In this document: one piece after another, positions 16,691 to 24,937 of the stretch
Numbering within the stretch: the stretch's first letter is position 1
How the letters are laid out: every line of letters starts with the position of its first letter
From: an uncultured Bacteroidia bacterium
GTDB taxonomy: Bacteria; Bacteroidota; Bacteroidia; Bacteroidales; UBA932
NCBI GenBank assembly: GCA_902785575.1
Contig: CACZZF010000010.1
Coordinates: forward strand, 39,161-103,160
Reading direction: 5' to 3'
DNA length: 64,000 nt
Program-made: the position numbers and the translations under genes
The notes under the pieces: model-generated
Databases searched by the model: none
The model's input: only the letters and a program-made list of their open reading frames with translations
What the model was told of the DNA's origin: nothing

Positions 16691-18133
16691 ATGGTGCAAC
16701 GGCAAACTTTTGACATTTCATTTTACTGCCGCCAGTCCAAGGCAGGGAAAAATGGGCTAGCTCCTGTCGAACTTTCCATAATTATCAATGGAGAACGGCA
16801 CTATCATACGCTCCAAAGGAAGGAATACCCCGCTGAATTCAAAACGGCAATGGCTTCCAAGAAAACGAACCCCATAAAGTCATACTGCGAAAACCAGAGG
16901 ACGCTGATAAACGACTACGTGCAGCAAATGGCATTCGCTGGCGTGGAATGCACGGCAGGAAACCTGCGTGAATGCCTGAAGCGAGGGTACGTATCAATGC
17001 AGTATTCGCTGGGAGACTTATGGAGGGACTTACTGGACAACGAGCGTGCAAAATTGACTACCGGAGACATTGGTGAGCAGACGTACAAGAAATACGTTCT
17101 TGCACATAGGGCTTTCAATGCTGCCAACAATTTCACGGACGAGACACCTGCCGCAAGCGTGGACATTCAGCATATCCACAGATTGCAGTTCTACCTTCGG
17201 GACAAAGGACTGTTGCAGCCCACAATTTATAACTACCACGCCCGTACCCAATCTGCATTCACGCTGGCGTTCAACAGAGGAAAAATCAAGGCAAACCCCT
17301 ATGCCGGATACACGATTGCCAAGGGTAAGAAGAAGCCAATAGTATGGCTGACAGAGGACGAATTGGCGACGATAGAGAGCAAGGACTTCGGCGTGGAGCG
17401 GTTGGACAAGGTGAGGGACTTGTTCCTATTTCAATGTTATTCCGGCTTGTCCTATGCCGATATGGCGCTCCTTCAACGGGAGGACTACAAACTGGACGAC
17501 GCTACTCAGCAACTATACGTTGAGAAGCAGCGCAAGAAGACAGGAGAAACCTTTTTCTCCATTCTGCTTCCCGGAGCCAAGGCGATATTGGAAAAGTACG
17601 ATTTCCAACTGCCCGTCCTTACCAACCAGCGATATAACGCCTACTTGAAAGAAATTCAAGACGTTTGTGGCATTGACAAAGTGTTGCACAGCCATTTGGG
17701 GCGTACCACCTATGTTTGCTACCTGAACAACAACAACGTACCCACAGACGAGATTGCTGCTCTTGTCGGGCATTCTTCTTCCAAAACCACTATCAGGTAC
17801 TATGCCGCTATGGACAGGAGCACTGTATTGAAGCAGGTTGCTGCCGCCGTTGGACTTAAACCTGACATTCAGCAGGAGAGCAAGGTTGCTCAATTGCAAC
17901 CCGCACTTGTTCCTACGCAGAACAACCAAGCCACTTCTATGGCAGCCTTTCCGGGAAATGCCGATAACGCTATCAATACATACTTGGACAGAACTGCATT
18001 CCGTAAGAATGAGCGCGCGCCAAAGACTGCAACGATTATTGAATACGAGGACAGGATTATCAACCAGCTATTGACGCTAAAAAAGACAACGAGAATCAAG
18101 ACGCATATCGGGCGGCGTATAACAAATGTGTAA
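16691..18133 (+). CDS. Tyrosine recombinase (IntDOT-like integrase) of element 1
   Basis: 480 residues: N-terminal Arm-type domain (DISFYCRQSKAGKNGLAPVE), SAM-like core-binding domain, and catalytic domain with Lys (EKQRKKTGETFF), HxxR in SHLGRTTY, His in GHSSSKTTIR and Tyr in RYYAAMD. The first catalytic Arg is replaced by Ser (CYSGLSYAD), as is known for IntDOT of the Bacteroides element CTnDOT. Sits next to attL, as expected for the enzyme that integrates element 1. The last codons include CTA AAA AAG, a classical -1 slippery site; see the next entry. Confidence 0.92.
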   Translation: MVQRQTFDISFYCRQSKAGKNGLAPVELSIIINGERHYHTLQRKEYPAEFKTAMASKKTNPIKSYCENQRTLINDYVQQMAFAGVECTAGNLRECLKRGYVSMQYSLGDLWRDLLDNERAKLTTGDIGEQTYKKYVLAHRAFNAANNFTDETPAASVDIQHIHRLQFYLRDKGLLQPTIYNYHARTQSAFTLAFNRGKIKANPYAGYTIAKGKKKPIVWLTEDELATIESKDFGVERLDKVRDLFLFQCYSGLSYADMALLQREDYKLDDATQQLYVEKQRKKTGETFFSILLPGAKAILEKYDFQLPVLTNQRYNAYLKEIQDVCGIDKVLHSHLGRTTYVCYLNNNNVPTDEIAALVGHSSSKTTIRYYAAMDRSTVLKQVAAAVGLKPDIQQESKVAQLQPALVPTQNNQATSMAAFPGNADNAINTYLDRTAFRKNERAPKTATIIEYEDRIINQLLTLKKTTRIKTHIGRRITNV

Positions 18134-18306
18134 GCAGTATCCTCACCAGGGCTCAATACCACCAGAAAAAAGAGAGGGACTGCCGAAATAGAAAAGACGA
18201 CGAAACGCTACGCAAAGTTCAAGTTCTCCACAAGAGCGCCATAAGATTACTTCAACGACTGCTGTCTCTTGATAAGGTGCTTTTTGACGAGATTACAGGA
18301 CAGTAG
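18079..18306 (+). other. Possible -1 frameshift tail of the integrase
   Basis: At 18079-18085 the integrase frame reads A AAA AAG, the slippery heptamer used for -1 programmed frameshifting. Slipping there opens a frame of 73 codons ending at TAG 18304-18306, whereas the zero frame ends 16 codons later at 18133. The -1 tail (DNENQDAYRAAYNKCVSSIL at its start, then a Lys/Arg-rich helix and LLQRLLSLDKVLFDEITGQ) looks protein-like and has no start codon of its own. It may be a programmed frameshift, an old indel in the A-run, or an open frame by chance. Confidence 0.4.
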
Positions 18307-18311
18307 CAAAC

Positions 18312-18351
18312 GATGATCCGTGATCCAGCTGGGGCTGGTTCACGGATCATC
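18312..18351. terminator. Strong stem-loop between convergent integrase and polymerase-like genes
   Basis: Perfect 12-bp arms GATGATCCGTGA (18312-18323)/TCACGGATCATC (18340-18351) with an inner CCAGC/GCTGG stem. No T-run on either side, so a terminator role is inferred from position only. Confidence 0.55.
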
Positions 18352-18352
18352 G

Positions 18353-20056
18353 TCAATACTCCTCCACAGATAGGGAAGGAACGATACCAACCTCCCGGTA
18401 GCGATTCCGAAGGATTTCTAATAGGTGCTCCTGTTGAGGCTTATTGATTGTTCCCGCATTGTCAATTACGGCAAGGCAGTCGTGGATTCCTATTACGGGA
18501 ATCCGCTCACAAAATGCGTCGGCAAGCGAGCGGGTGAATACCACCGATTCAAACCTCATAAGCAGGTGCGGCAGTTGAACCATATCCTTCCCGGCACTGG
18601 AAACTTTGTTGTGCCTCTCGCATTCCTCGTGTAGTTTTCGCTTGGTAGCATTCACCACCTTCATGACAGACGGGTAGCACTCCTTGAACATATCCACCCA
18701 CTCCTTTCTGTCCAGATACACATACTCCCGATTTTGAAAGTCATAGAAACCCGTTCGGGTAGCATACGAGTAGAATACGTACTGAAACATATACTCCTTT
18801 ATCTGGTTCCGGGTATAGTCCGGGAAACGTCGCTGGATATCGTCCCATATTCGTCCACGGCTGCTTGCGCTGATATATCGGAGTACGTCCGTAGGGAGTT
18901 TCTTGACGAAATCTATATCCGTTTGAATTATATCATTTTCTTTCAAATACTTACATAAACTTTCCTTAACATTATGGTATAGAGAAAAGTTGTCTATAAG
19001 AGAGAGGAAATGGGATACCTTGAAGAATAAAGAGGTATTAGGGAGCCCAGTGAAATCTGTATCTATACCAATAGAACCACCAGTATAGAAGTAGTCCAGA
19101 ATGAAATAATTAAAGAGTAAAGGGTGAGAGTTATGAGCGTCTATTCCATATTGAATATTCGTATATTTTTTGAGTTTTTTGGGGAGAGACGTGCCAATAT
19201 GGTAAAATCTTCCTATCGGTATCCTATCCTCGTTCCTGCCCATAGAAACGATATTCTTCTCCGCCGGCAGATACCCACTCTCCAAATTCACCTTGTCAAT
19301 GAATGCCTGATAGTGAAGATAAGTATGGGGAGATTTAAAATTCTCCGGTGTTCCCATATAACGCTCCAACCCTGTAGCGTCCGTGAATGATAGCAATGAC
19401 ACATTCTTCCTGTACTGCTCCAAGAATGGGCTTTTTTTCGGCTGATCGCCGAGTATCCGCTGGACATATCCCGATACTCGCTCCTCGTTCCTGTAATACT
19501 GCGCCATGAGCGCATTTACTTTCAATTTGTATGGCAGGACGGACGCAGCGTAGCGGTATGCTCCACAGGAGAACCAATCCGGGTGCGGAATCGTCATAGG
19601 ACTACCCTCCCCACTAATAACGTCCATTCTGGACAGGGTGGTAATCATATATGGGTAGCCCTCGTCAAAGACTTGCGAAAGGACTTGTTTGTTCAGGACG
19701 AACCAGCCACCCTTGGACGACTGATAGCGCCGATATATCATATCAATCAGCGCCCGGAAATGGAATTCCGTCTTATCCCGGTTCGGCTTATGGGAAAGTT
19801 TGAATTTTGGCTCCCTGCCGTCGTATTCGCTCCGCTGTCTCAACGGCTGTCGCTCCGGCAGAACTTCAACGGGTTTCGGTGCCGGGACATTTCCCATTGT
19901 GAAGCCGTTGAGAAAAGCCCTATCGCTCCATTCCTCCGTTTGCCGCCATTCGTGGTATGGATTCATTACATAATCCATATAGTCCTCCACGATTCTGGCA
20001 AGCATATCGTCCGGGACGCAGTATAGCAGTGTCGGTTTTGTCTCTTTCTTGCGCAT
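18353..20056 (-). CDS. Divergent single-subunit polymerase (family A DNA polymerase / T7 RNA polymerase-like palm)
   Basis: 567 residues from the ATG at 20056 (MRKKETKPTLLYCV); the frame is open to a TTG at 20071. I do not recognise a named family, but the C-terminal half has the three palm/fingers motifs of family-A-type polymerases in order: motif A YGIDAHNSHP (Asp about 306), motif B R-x3-K-x3-F-x3-F-Y (RNQIKEYMFQYVFY, Arg about 416) followed by CYPSVMKVV like the YPGV segment, and motif C GIHDCLAV (His-Asp about 525-526), preceded by a helix with LPHLLMRFESVVFTRSLADAF. No exonuclease domain is seen. It may replicate or transcribe the element. Which nucleic acid it makes cannot be told. 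Confidence 0.6.
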   Translation of the reverse strand: MRKKETKPTLLYCVPDDMLARIVEDYMDYVMNPYHEWRQTEEWSDRAFLNGFTMGNVPAPKPVEVLPERQPLRQRSEYDGREPKFKLSHKPNRDKTEFHFRALIDMIYRRYQSSKGGWFVLNKQVLSQVFDEGYPYMITTLSRMDVISGEGSPMTIPHPDWFSCGAYRYAASVLPYKLKVNALMAQYYRNEERVSGYVQRILGDQPKKSPFLEQYRKNVSLLSFTDATGLERYMGTPENFKSPHTYLHYQAFIDKVNLESGYLPAEKNIVSMGRNEDRIPIGRFYHIGTSLPKKLKKYTNIQYGIDAHNSHPLLFNYFILDYFYTGGSIGIDTDFTGLPNTSLFFKVSHFLSLIDNFSLYHNVKESLCKYLKENDIIQTDIDFVKKLPTDVLRYISASSRGRIWDDIQRRFPDYTRNQIKEYMFQYVFYSYATRTGFYDFQNREYVYLDRKEWVDMFKECYPSVMKVVNATKRKLHEECERHNKVSSAGKDMVQLPHLLMRFESVVFTRSLADAFCERIPVIGIHDCLAVIDNAGTINKPQQEHLLEILRNRYREVGIVPSLSVEEY

Positions 20057-20400
20057 ATAGTCATTTTTCAACCCGAAAGTTAGCGATTTTTATCCAGTTT
20101 CTCCGCCTCTCCGAATAGAGTTATTATTGAAGAAATCCCCCCTTGCCAAAAAACCGATTCCCGCCAGTGTAATCTACAAAAAAAACGGGCATAGGGGTAG
20201 GTATAGTTGATTTTTTGTACCACCCTTCTGTGCGTGAATTGTCCGATATTTTTTGCATTTTTCAACAATCAATTCCCTCCGAAGAGGCAAGTTTTCCCCA
20301 CGACAAACAGCCCGGCACGGGAATTATCTTTCCAGAAATAAATATTGGATTCCAACTATACTTTCCATACCTACCAAGTATTTATTGATAAAAACGAAAT
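20057..20400. other. Intergenic region without recognisable gene
   Basis: About 340 bp, AT-rich in parts, between divergent genes. No convincing promoter box, RNA gene or conserved frame seen. It must hold the start signals for the polymerase-like gene, and could hold an origin. Confidence 0.4.
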
Positions 20401-20613
20401 ATGGAGAGCAAGAACTATAAACCTTTCAAACAGTATAGAGAAATGGACGACGAGCAAAAGCGTAAAATCAGCGACAACCCAAACCTTCACCGCCCGAAGC
20501 CGGATTCTGTCAAGAGGAAAATCAGCCAGACTATGAGAGGACGCTGGGCTGCAACCCCTAGCCGAAATAACGCTGACGCAGGAGGGACGACGATACAAGA
20601 TATAATGTTATAG
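20401..20613 (+). CDS. Small basic protein with NUMOD3-like motif
   Basis: 70 residues, very rich in Lys and Arg. The segment KPDSVKRKISQTMRGRWA resembles NUMOD3-type DNA-binding motifs that accompany homing endonucleases and mobile-element proteins. No nuclease domain follows, so this may be a small DNA-binding protein, a remnant, or a spurious frame. Confidence 0.35.
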   Translation: MESKNYKPFKQYREMDDEQKRKISDNPNLHRPKPDSVKRKISQTMRGRWAATPSRNNADAGGTTIQDIML

Positions 20614-20646
20614 TCGTTTCTTGCCGAAGGATCACAACAACGTGCT

Positions 20647-20685
20647 AATTTTTAAAATCGGCAATGCTGGCTCATTTTAAAAATT
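20647..20685. repeat. AT-rich inverted repeat
   Basis: AATTTTTAAAAT (20647-20658) and ATTTTAAAAATT (20674-20685), a perfect 12-bp inverted pair, each followed by a GGCAAT(A/G)C direct repeat. Could be a protein-binding or origin site; function not shown. Confidence 0.45.
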
Positions 20686-20748
20686 GGCAATACCTTCATG
20701 ATCAAAACGACAAAGGTTTCGGCAATCTCACATCAGACATAAGAAAAG

Positions 20749-20786
20749 CAAGAGCGCCCCTGCTGATTACTGCTTGGGCGCTCTCG
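20749..20786 (-). terminator. Terminator downstream of the exported protein gene
   Basis: AGAGCGCCC and GGGCGCTCT arms (about 20750-20784) around a 16-nt loop, 20 bp beyond the stop of the minus-strand gene at 20807. Confidence 0.6.
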
Positions 20787-20806
20787 TAAAAAAGTATGTC
20801 TCTATG

Positions 20807-21568
20807 TTAGAAATTAACCTTCAAGGATAAACCTGCCGTAGGCTGATAGCCAGATACACTTGTCTGCGTACTCGCAAGATAAGGCACAACTTTTACGTCA
20901 AAAGCCGCCCTTTGAGAACGGATATCCTGCTGGTACATATTCTTTACCTTAGCAACATGTACAGCATCACAAATACTCCAAATATCCAAAACAACCTTTC
21001 CAATAATAGCACCTACCGCCAATAAAGAGGCGCCACCTCCTCCTTCTATCTCACCAGTCGTCTCATTCTCATAAGTGCTTAACGTTGCCACAGAACCATA
21101 GAATAATGCAGATAATCCTAAATCAGCGGCGAAGATACCTAACCCTCTTCCCCATTCACCTGCGACGCCTTGTCCCAATCCGGGAATAAAAAATGAAGCT
21201 ACTCCTGCCCAACCGGGACTATATGCATCACCAGCCTCATGGATATAATAATGTGTATCGTAAAGATTTTTATAATCCCGATATCTCATCCCCTCATATA
21301 CATCACCAAGAGCACCCGAACGACTATTCACTTCGTCAAAGATATCCTTCTCTCCATTCTCATACCTAATGATAAGAATATCGCTCTTATTTACCGTGAA
21401 AGTAGGACCATCAAGGTTGCTGAATTTTTTGTACTTAACCTCTTTTGGTGATACTTCAATGATTTTTGCCTCGACATCATCACCATTCTTCATAGTAATC
21501 AAGTCTTGCGCTTGCACAGATACAAGGCTCCCCATGAGAGCCGCAAATACAAAAAACAATTTTTTCAT
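20807..21568 (-). CDS. Exported protein of unknown function
   Basis: 253 residues with a clear signal peptide (MKKLFFVFAALMGSLVSVQAQ). The next 55 residues read like a small beta domain seen in many Bacteroidales secreted proteins (LITMKNGDDVEAKIIEVSPK, VKYKKFSNLDGPTFTVNKSD). The middle has Gly-rich hydrophobic segments (GVASFFIPGLGQGVAGEWGR; GGGGASLLAVGAIIGKVVLD) like small membrane-embedded proteins. A cargo gene of element 1; role unknown. Confidence 0.7.
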   Translation of the reverse strand: MKKLFFVFAALMGSLVSVQAQDLITMKNGDDVEAKIIEVSPKEVKYKKFSNLDGPTFTVNKSDILIIRYENGEKDIFDEVNSRSGALGDVYEGMRYRDYKNLYDTHYYIHEAGDAYSPGWAGVASFFIPGLGQGVAGEWGRGLGIFAADLGLSALFYGSVATLSTYENETTGEIEGGGGASLLAVGAIIGKVVLDIWSICDAVHVAKVKNMYQQDIRSQRAAFDVKVVPYLASTQTSVSGYQPTAGLSLKVNF

Positions 21569-21626
21569 TTGAGTGAATTTCTTTTGTACAAATATAGCAT
21601 TTTCTACCGATGAATCCGACTCTTGC

Positions 21627-22223
21627 TTAAAAACATAAATTGTCGTACACCTCTCCTAGTTCCTGCTGACGAAGTCCGATATAACGACGAGTAATTGCCG
21701 GAGAACTATGATTCATTATCTCGCTCAATTTCAACAGAGCGAGTTCACCACGTCCAGCGACATTCTCGTTCTCGTATATTTTCCTTGCCCACGTCTTTCG
21801 GAGAGAATGCGTGGAAAGGTTATTTACTTTCACCTGGTAGCGAACCCGTATCTCCTTCAACGCCCTATTCACCCTCTGGATACTGATTACGCCGCCATAG
21901 CGATTAAGGAAGCAGGGCTGGTTATCGTCCTGGATTTTCAATGCTTCGTGGCAGTCCCGTATATGGGCTTGGAAACCGGGATTGATACGTATCTCTCGAC
22001 GCTTACCCGTTTTCTTTTCGTTGAGCACGAAGGTTCCGGACTCAGATAGCACCTGACTCCACGAAACACCTAAAATATCCCCAATTCTTAACCCTGCGAA
22101 ACAACCCAAGCCAATCAGCAAGGACATTCGGTAATTGCCGTCCCGGTAAAGCCGACGCACCAGTGTCATTGCAGTATCCCAAGGAATGTAGTCAGCGGTA
22201 GTATAAGAGTGTTTTGCGCTCAT
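21627..22223 (-). CDS. Tyrosine recombinase consisting of the catalytic domain only
   Basis: 198 residues. All catalytic residues are visible: GLRIGDI (Arg), EKKTGKRREI (Lys), HSLRKTW (HxxR), MNHSSPAITRRYIGL (His and Tyr). There is no N-terminal core-binding or Arm domain, so it is about half the size of a normal integrase. Such minimal recombinases in Bacteroidales elements may act in resolution or DNA inversion. No invertible segment was recognised nearby. Confidence 0.85.
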   Translation of the reverse strand: MSAKHSYTTADYIPWDTAMTLVRRLYRDGNYRMSLLIGLGCFAGLRIGDILGVSWSQVLSESGTFVLNEKKTGKRREIRINPGFQAHIRDCHEALKIQDDNQPCFLNRYGGVISIQRVNRALKEIRVRYQVKVNNLSTHSLRKTWARKIYENENVAGRGELALLKLSEIMNHSSPAITRRYIGLRQQELGEVYDNLCF

Positions 22224-22336
22224 TTTTGTCGTTATTTGGTGTTAGTGAAACAAATTTTATATCGTCTCAATGTAAATCGTTGGTATTCAATCTTCGTTTC
22301 TCTTTTCATAGCAGTGAACCCCTGTCCCGGAGGAAT

Positions 22337-22362
22337 ATGTAGCGGCGCGATCGCCGCTACAT
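22337..22362. repeat. Perfect 11-bp hairpin
   Basis: ATGTAGCGGCG / CGCCGCTACAT with a 4-nt loop, between the minimal recombinase and the DUF2693-like gene. May be a terminator without T-run or a recombinase target. Confidence 0.5.
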
Positions 22363-22376
22363 TTTCTGCCGTACGC

Positions 22377-22721
22377 CTACGAGAGAACCGCTATCAGGTT
22401 CTCCCACCGGAAGGAGCGGAAGCCGCCCTTCTCTGCGCACCAGAAACAAGTGCAGCCGTGATACTCGGGGCTGATTCCACGCCCGTTGATATGCTTGCCG
22501 CACAGGGCAGGATTCAGCGTGCCGTATGCCTCCCTTACGGAGCCGTCTTTTTTACGAAATACGAAATGGCATATACCTTCTCGCATTTGGCGTTTTGCCT
22601 CCTCAATGAGCAGCGCTTTACTCATTCCCATAAGGGAGGAGCCAGTTCTGCGAGAGATACGGGTGATATGGGCAGCGACGAGGGCGCTGTTGGTAGCAGT
22701 AGTGATAATGGTGGTGTTCAT
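22377..22721 (-). CDS. DUF2693 / SH3-beta-barrel-fold protein
   Basis: 114 residues from the ATG at 22721 (MNTTIITTATNSALV); the frame is open further upstream but that part is unlike a protein. The core FVFRKKDGSVREAYGTLNP followed by a WCAEKGGFRSFRWEN ending fits the DUF2693 (Sm/SH3-like barrel) family, small proteins found almost only in Bacteroidota mobile elements. The function is unknown. Confidence 0.7.
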   Translation of the reverse strand: MNTTIITTATNSALVAAHITRISRRTGSSLMGMSKALLIEEAKRQMREGICHFVFRKKDGSVREAYGTLNPALCGKHINGRGISPEYHGCTCFWCAEKGGFRSFRWENLIAVLS

Positions 22722-22788
22722 AATGCAAATGGTTGATATAAATGTAATATTAGAAGTTCGATTCTTGACAGATTCGCAAACCAGCGTT

Positions 22789-23055
22789 TCAGTCTCCGTA
22801 GTAGCGTCCGGGAACGCCGTAGTAATCGGAAGGTATGAAAGAACATGGCGTCCAGCGTATAGGGTTCTTCGTCCGCTCGTCAATTCCGTCAAGGTATTCG
22901 TTCGCCTCAGCAAGCGAGCGGAAATAGTTCCCGGAGAAGTGGTAGCCGTCCTTGCCATAATTGTGGAGATAGAGGGCAGCGCCGTACTTATTCACTTCAA
23001 TTTGCCATTTTGCTCCGTTGAGGGTTGTGCGGTTGTATGTTTTTGTCTCGTTCAT
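22789..23055 (-). CDS. Small hypothetical mobile-element protein
   Basis: 88 residues. It has the pattern WQIEVNKYGAALYLHNYGKD and FRSLAEANEYLDGID, an alternation of beta-strands and a helix, seen in small accessory proteins of such elements. Not recognised further. It faces away from the plus-strand gene at 23175. Confidence 0.55.
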   Translation of the reverse strand: MNETKTYNRTTLNGAKWQIEVNKYGAALYLHNYGKDGYHFSGNYFRSLAEANEYLDGIDERTKNPIRWTPCSFIPSDYYGVPGRYYGD

Positions 23056-23122
23056 TGCTGATCCTTATTTCAATAGCTAATATAGTGCTTATTTTTAAAA
23101 TATGCAAATTTTTCGTGCTTTT

Positions 23123-23153
23123 TTTGAAAATTAGCCACATTTTTGTACATTTG
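23123..23153 (+). promoter_or_regulatory. Bacteroidota promoter for the 23175 gene
   Basis: -33 TTTG at 23123-23126, 19-bp spacer, -7 TACATTTG at 23146-23153. Predicted start about 23160, 15 nt before the ATG. Confidence 0.7.
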
Positions 23154-23174
23154 CCTGGTAAACCCCCATGAATT

Positions 23175-23510
23175 ATGACAGATAAGAAGCAGGAACGAGC
23201 CGTCGTCCATTTGGAGAAGGACGGCAAACACTATTACTATGGTAATCTCAAAGCCCTCTGCGACAACTGGGCGAAGGACGACATTGGTGTGGCATACAAC
23301 TACCTTAAAAACTTCAATCTTAGCCCTGATAAGCCGTACGTCGGCAAGCAATGTATCATTCGCAAGGGAATCATTATCACCTCACCACAGAGGAGCAAGA
23401 AAGCCAGCGCACCAGAGATTGCAGAATCAGCGCCACAGACGGTGGCGAAGCCAAAGAAGAACTTCGTAGTCAGCCGTCGCAAGTTGCAGGAGTTAATGAA
23501 GGGCAAATAG
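23175..23510 (+). CDS. Hypothetical protein of element 1
   Basis: 111 residues: N-terminal compact part (VVHLEKDGKHYYYGNLKALC) and a Pro/Ala/Lys-rich C-terminal tail ending KLQELMKGK. The promoter spacing supports the ATG at 23175; the earlier ATG at 23168 runs into a stop. Last gene before the middle att site. Not recognised. Confidence 0.6.
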   Translation: MTDKKQERAVVHLEKDGKHYYYGNLKALCDNWAKDDIGVAYNYLKNFNLSPDKPYVGKQCIIRKGIIITSPQRSKKASAPEIAESAPQTVAKPKKNFVVSRRKLQELMKGK

Positions 23511-23565
23511 CTCTTATTTGCGACTACTATATTTAACAATCTGATATTCAGCAGTGTTCAGAGTA

Positions 23566-23579
23566 TCGCTCTCTCCGCA
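23566..23579. mobile_element. Middle att core between the two tandem elements
   Basis: TCGCTCTCTCCGCA, identical to the tRNA-Ser 3' end (16506-16519) and to 28083-28096. It stands without a tRNA around it, as expected for a junction between two elements inserted one after the other. Confidence 0.85.
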
Positions 23580-23591
23580 CTATTTTTGGCC

Positions 23592-23628
23592 AAAAACCCC
23601 TTCCTGATATGTTCAGAAGGGGTTTTTC
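23592..23628 (+). terminator. Terminator at the left end of element 2
   Basis: AAAACCCCTTC / GAAGGGGTTTTTC arms with a T-run, closely similar to the hairpin behind the tRNA at 16532-16564. Confidence 0.65.
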
Positions 23629-23678
23629 TTGTATTCACGCCTGAAAAAGTTGCACCAAAAATGCACCGAAGGGTAATT

Positions 23679-24056
23679 CTAACAGTTTATAGTACGTTTT
23701 CTTCGTATAACTATTCTATGTTTTAGAAGTACTCTTGGATTGTTTTCACTGCGACAATCTGGACAAAGGGTGAACCTGAATCCTTTGTGGTCGGTTGTAA
23801 CTCCTACCATTGATCCGCAGCGTTCGCAAGTTTGCCAGGAGGCCTCTATTGCTTCATCTATGAGTTGTCTGATATCCTCTGGTGCGTTGTAGTGGTAGAT
23901 GCGGAGGCCGCCAAACTTCTGCTTGATTTGGGTGACTTCGACAGGAGAGTCAGGGTGTGCGGCGTTGAAGGAATCGATGGCCGATGCGATTTTCTCAATC
24001 ATCGGCCACCATCCTTTTCCGCACTCCCAAGGGATGTCTTTGATGGATTTCATCAT
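23679..24056 (-). CDS. Small zinc-binding protein of phage/mobile-element type
   Basis: 125 residues from the ATG at 24056 (MMKSIKDIPWECG). Pattern: GWWPMIEKIASAID, then VTQIKQKFGGLRIYHYNA, then CERCG and CPDC pairs for one zinc ion. This layout is common in phage and genomic-island proteins of unknown function. It lies 26 bp downstream of the DnaE-like gene and is probably co-transcribed with it. Confidence 0.7.
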   Translation of the reverse strand: MMKSIKDIPWECGKGWWPMIEKIASAIDSFNAAHPDSPVEVTQIKQKFGGLRIYHYNAPEDIRQLIDEAIEASWQTCERCGSMVGVTTDHKGFRFTLCPDCRSENNPRVLLKHRIVIRRKRTINC

Positions 24057-24082
24057 TAAAGTTTGGTTTTGTTCCGGTAGGA

Positions 24083-24937
24083 TCAGAGGGCCTCGACCGC
24101 CATCATGGTGCGGCCGATGAAATGGCCCTTGGGGGCAAGGCTGGGGTCGGAAGTCTGTTCCTGGTAGACCGGGACTCCGTAGGTGTCGCGGTACTCTTTC
24201 ACGTAGTCTCTGCACTGCTTCCGGCGAAGGATTTCCGGGAAGAGCCCAATACGGCCGGGCCAGTAGAGGGCGTTCAGGAGGACCAGGTCGGACATACTCT
24301 CCGGGTCGAAGTCAAAGAGCCATTCACGCATCTTGTCGGATTCGAAGAAGATGGCACCGTCGGTGGCCCCGCGGCTGAAAAGCCGGAGCGTGGCCTCGTC
24401 CAGCGGGTGCCAGCCGTCTTTGAGCGTGCGGCTGAACTGGTCCAGGGCAGCGTAGGTGGTGATGCGGAGTTTGATGTTCTGGAGTTCCGTCCAATCCAGG
24501 AAGGTGATTTCAAAGAGGCCGGGCTCCGTTTCGATGACCAGCTCGTTCTCGCGATTGGAGAGGACTTTGCGGGCTACTTCAAGGCAGCCGGAACCGGCCT
24601 CGAAGGGAATTTCCGCGCCGTCGTGGACGGACTTTGTGAAGCGACTGAAGGGCAGGTCCCATTCGACAGGATTGACCTTGGTCACTCCGGTCAGGAAGAG
24701 CAGGTAGGAATCGGGCAGGTAGCTGTAGCCGGGGCTGACCACAATCCGGGCGCTGCGCATCTTGGCGGCCAGCTCCTGCAGGAGGAGGATGAGGCACTCG
24801 CGGCCGGGGTCGGCGTCCAGCCAGTCCAGTTCCTCGCTGAGGCGGGCCTGGAGGGCATCGATGGTGACCGGAGCATAGTGGGTGGTTTTGGTGCGCTCGA
24901 GGGCGCTGTTCAGTGTTTGGAGTAATTTATTATTCAT
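24083..24937 (-). CDS. DnaE-derived protein lacking the catalytic aspartates
   Basis: 284 residues whose segments line up in order with the C-family replicative polymerase DnaE: SYLLFLTGVTKVNPVEWDLP (DnaE SLVAYLLGIT..DP...L) then FSRF, and later GATDGAIFFESDKMREWL, DLVLLNALYWPGRIGLFPE, RRK and DTYGVPVYQEQ (DnaE TYGVMVYQEQ). The PDFDIDF motif with two catalytic Asp residues should follow FSRF but is absent, and the third Asp region (FDFLGL) reads ITFLDWTELQ. It is a shrunken, probably inactive relative, perhaps adapted to bind the replisome clamp or DNA. An intact frame argues against a random relic. Element 2 cargo. Confidence 0.7.
   Translation of the reverse strand: MNNKLLQTLNSALERTKTTHYAPVTIDALQARLSEELDWLDADPGRECLILLLQELAAKMRSARIVVSPGYSYLPDSYLLFLTGVTKVNPVEWDLPFSRFTKSVHDGAEIPFEAGSGCLEVARKVLSNRENELVIETEPGLFEITFLDWTELQNIKLRITTYAALDQFSRTLKDGWHPLDEATLRLFSRGATDGAIFFESDKMREWLFDFDPESMSDLVLLNALYWPGRIGLFPEILRRKQCRDYVKEYRDTYGVPVYQEQTSDPSLAPKGHFIGRTMMAVEAL

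Larger units (their letters stand above)
16506..23579. mobile_element. Integrated element 1 (about 7.1 kb) in tRNA-Ser
   Basis: Bounded by att cores at 16506-16519 and 23566-23579. Carries an IntDOT-like integrase next to attL, a family-A-like polymerase, small mobile-element proteins, a secreted protein and a recombinase made only of a catalytic domain. No relaxase, coupling protein, capsid or terminase is visible, so it is not a self-transmissible conjugative element or intact prophage; a satellite or mobilisable element is more likely. Confidence 0.8.

Noticed and set aside
22209..23061. Plus-strand frames over the small genes at 22377-23055
   Set aside because: Less protein-like than the minus-strand DUF2693-like protein and the 88-residue protein in the same place.
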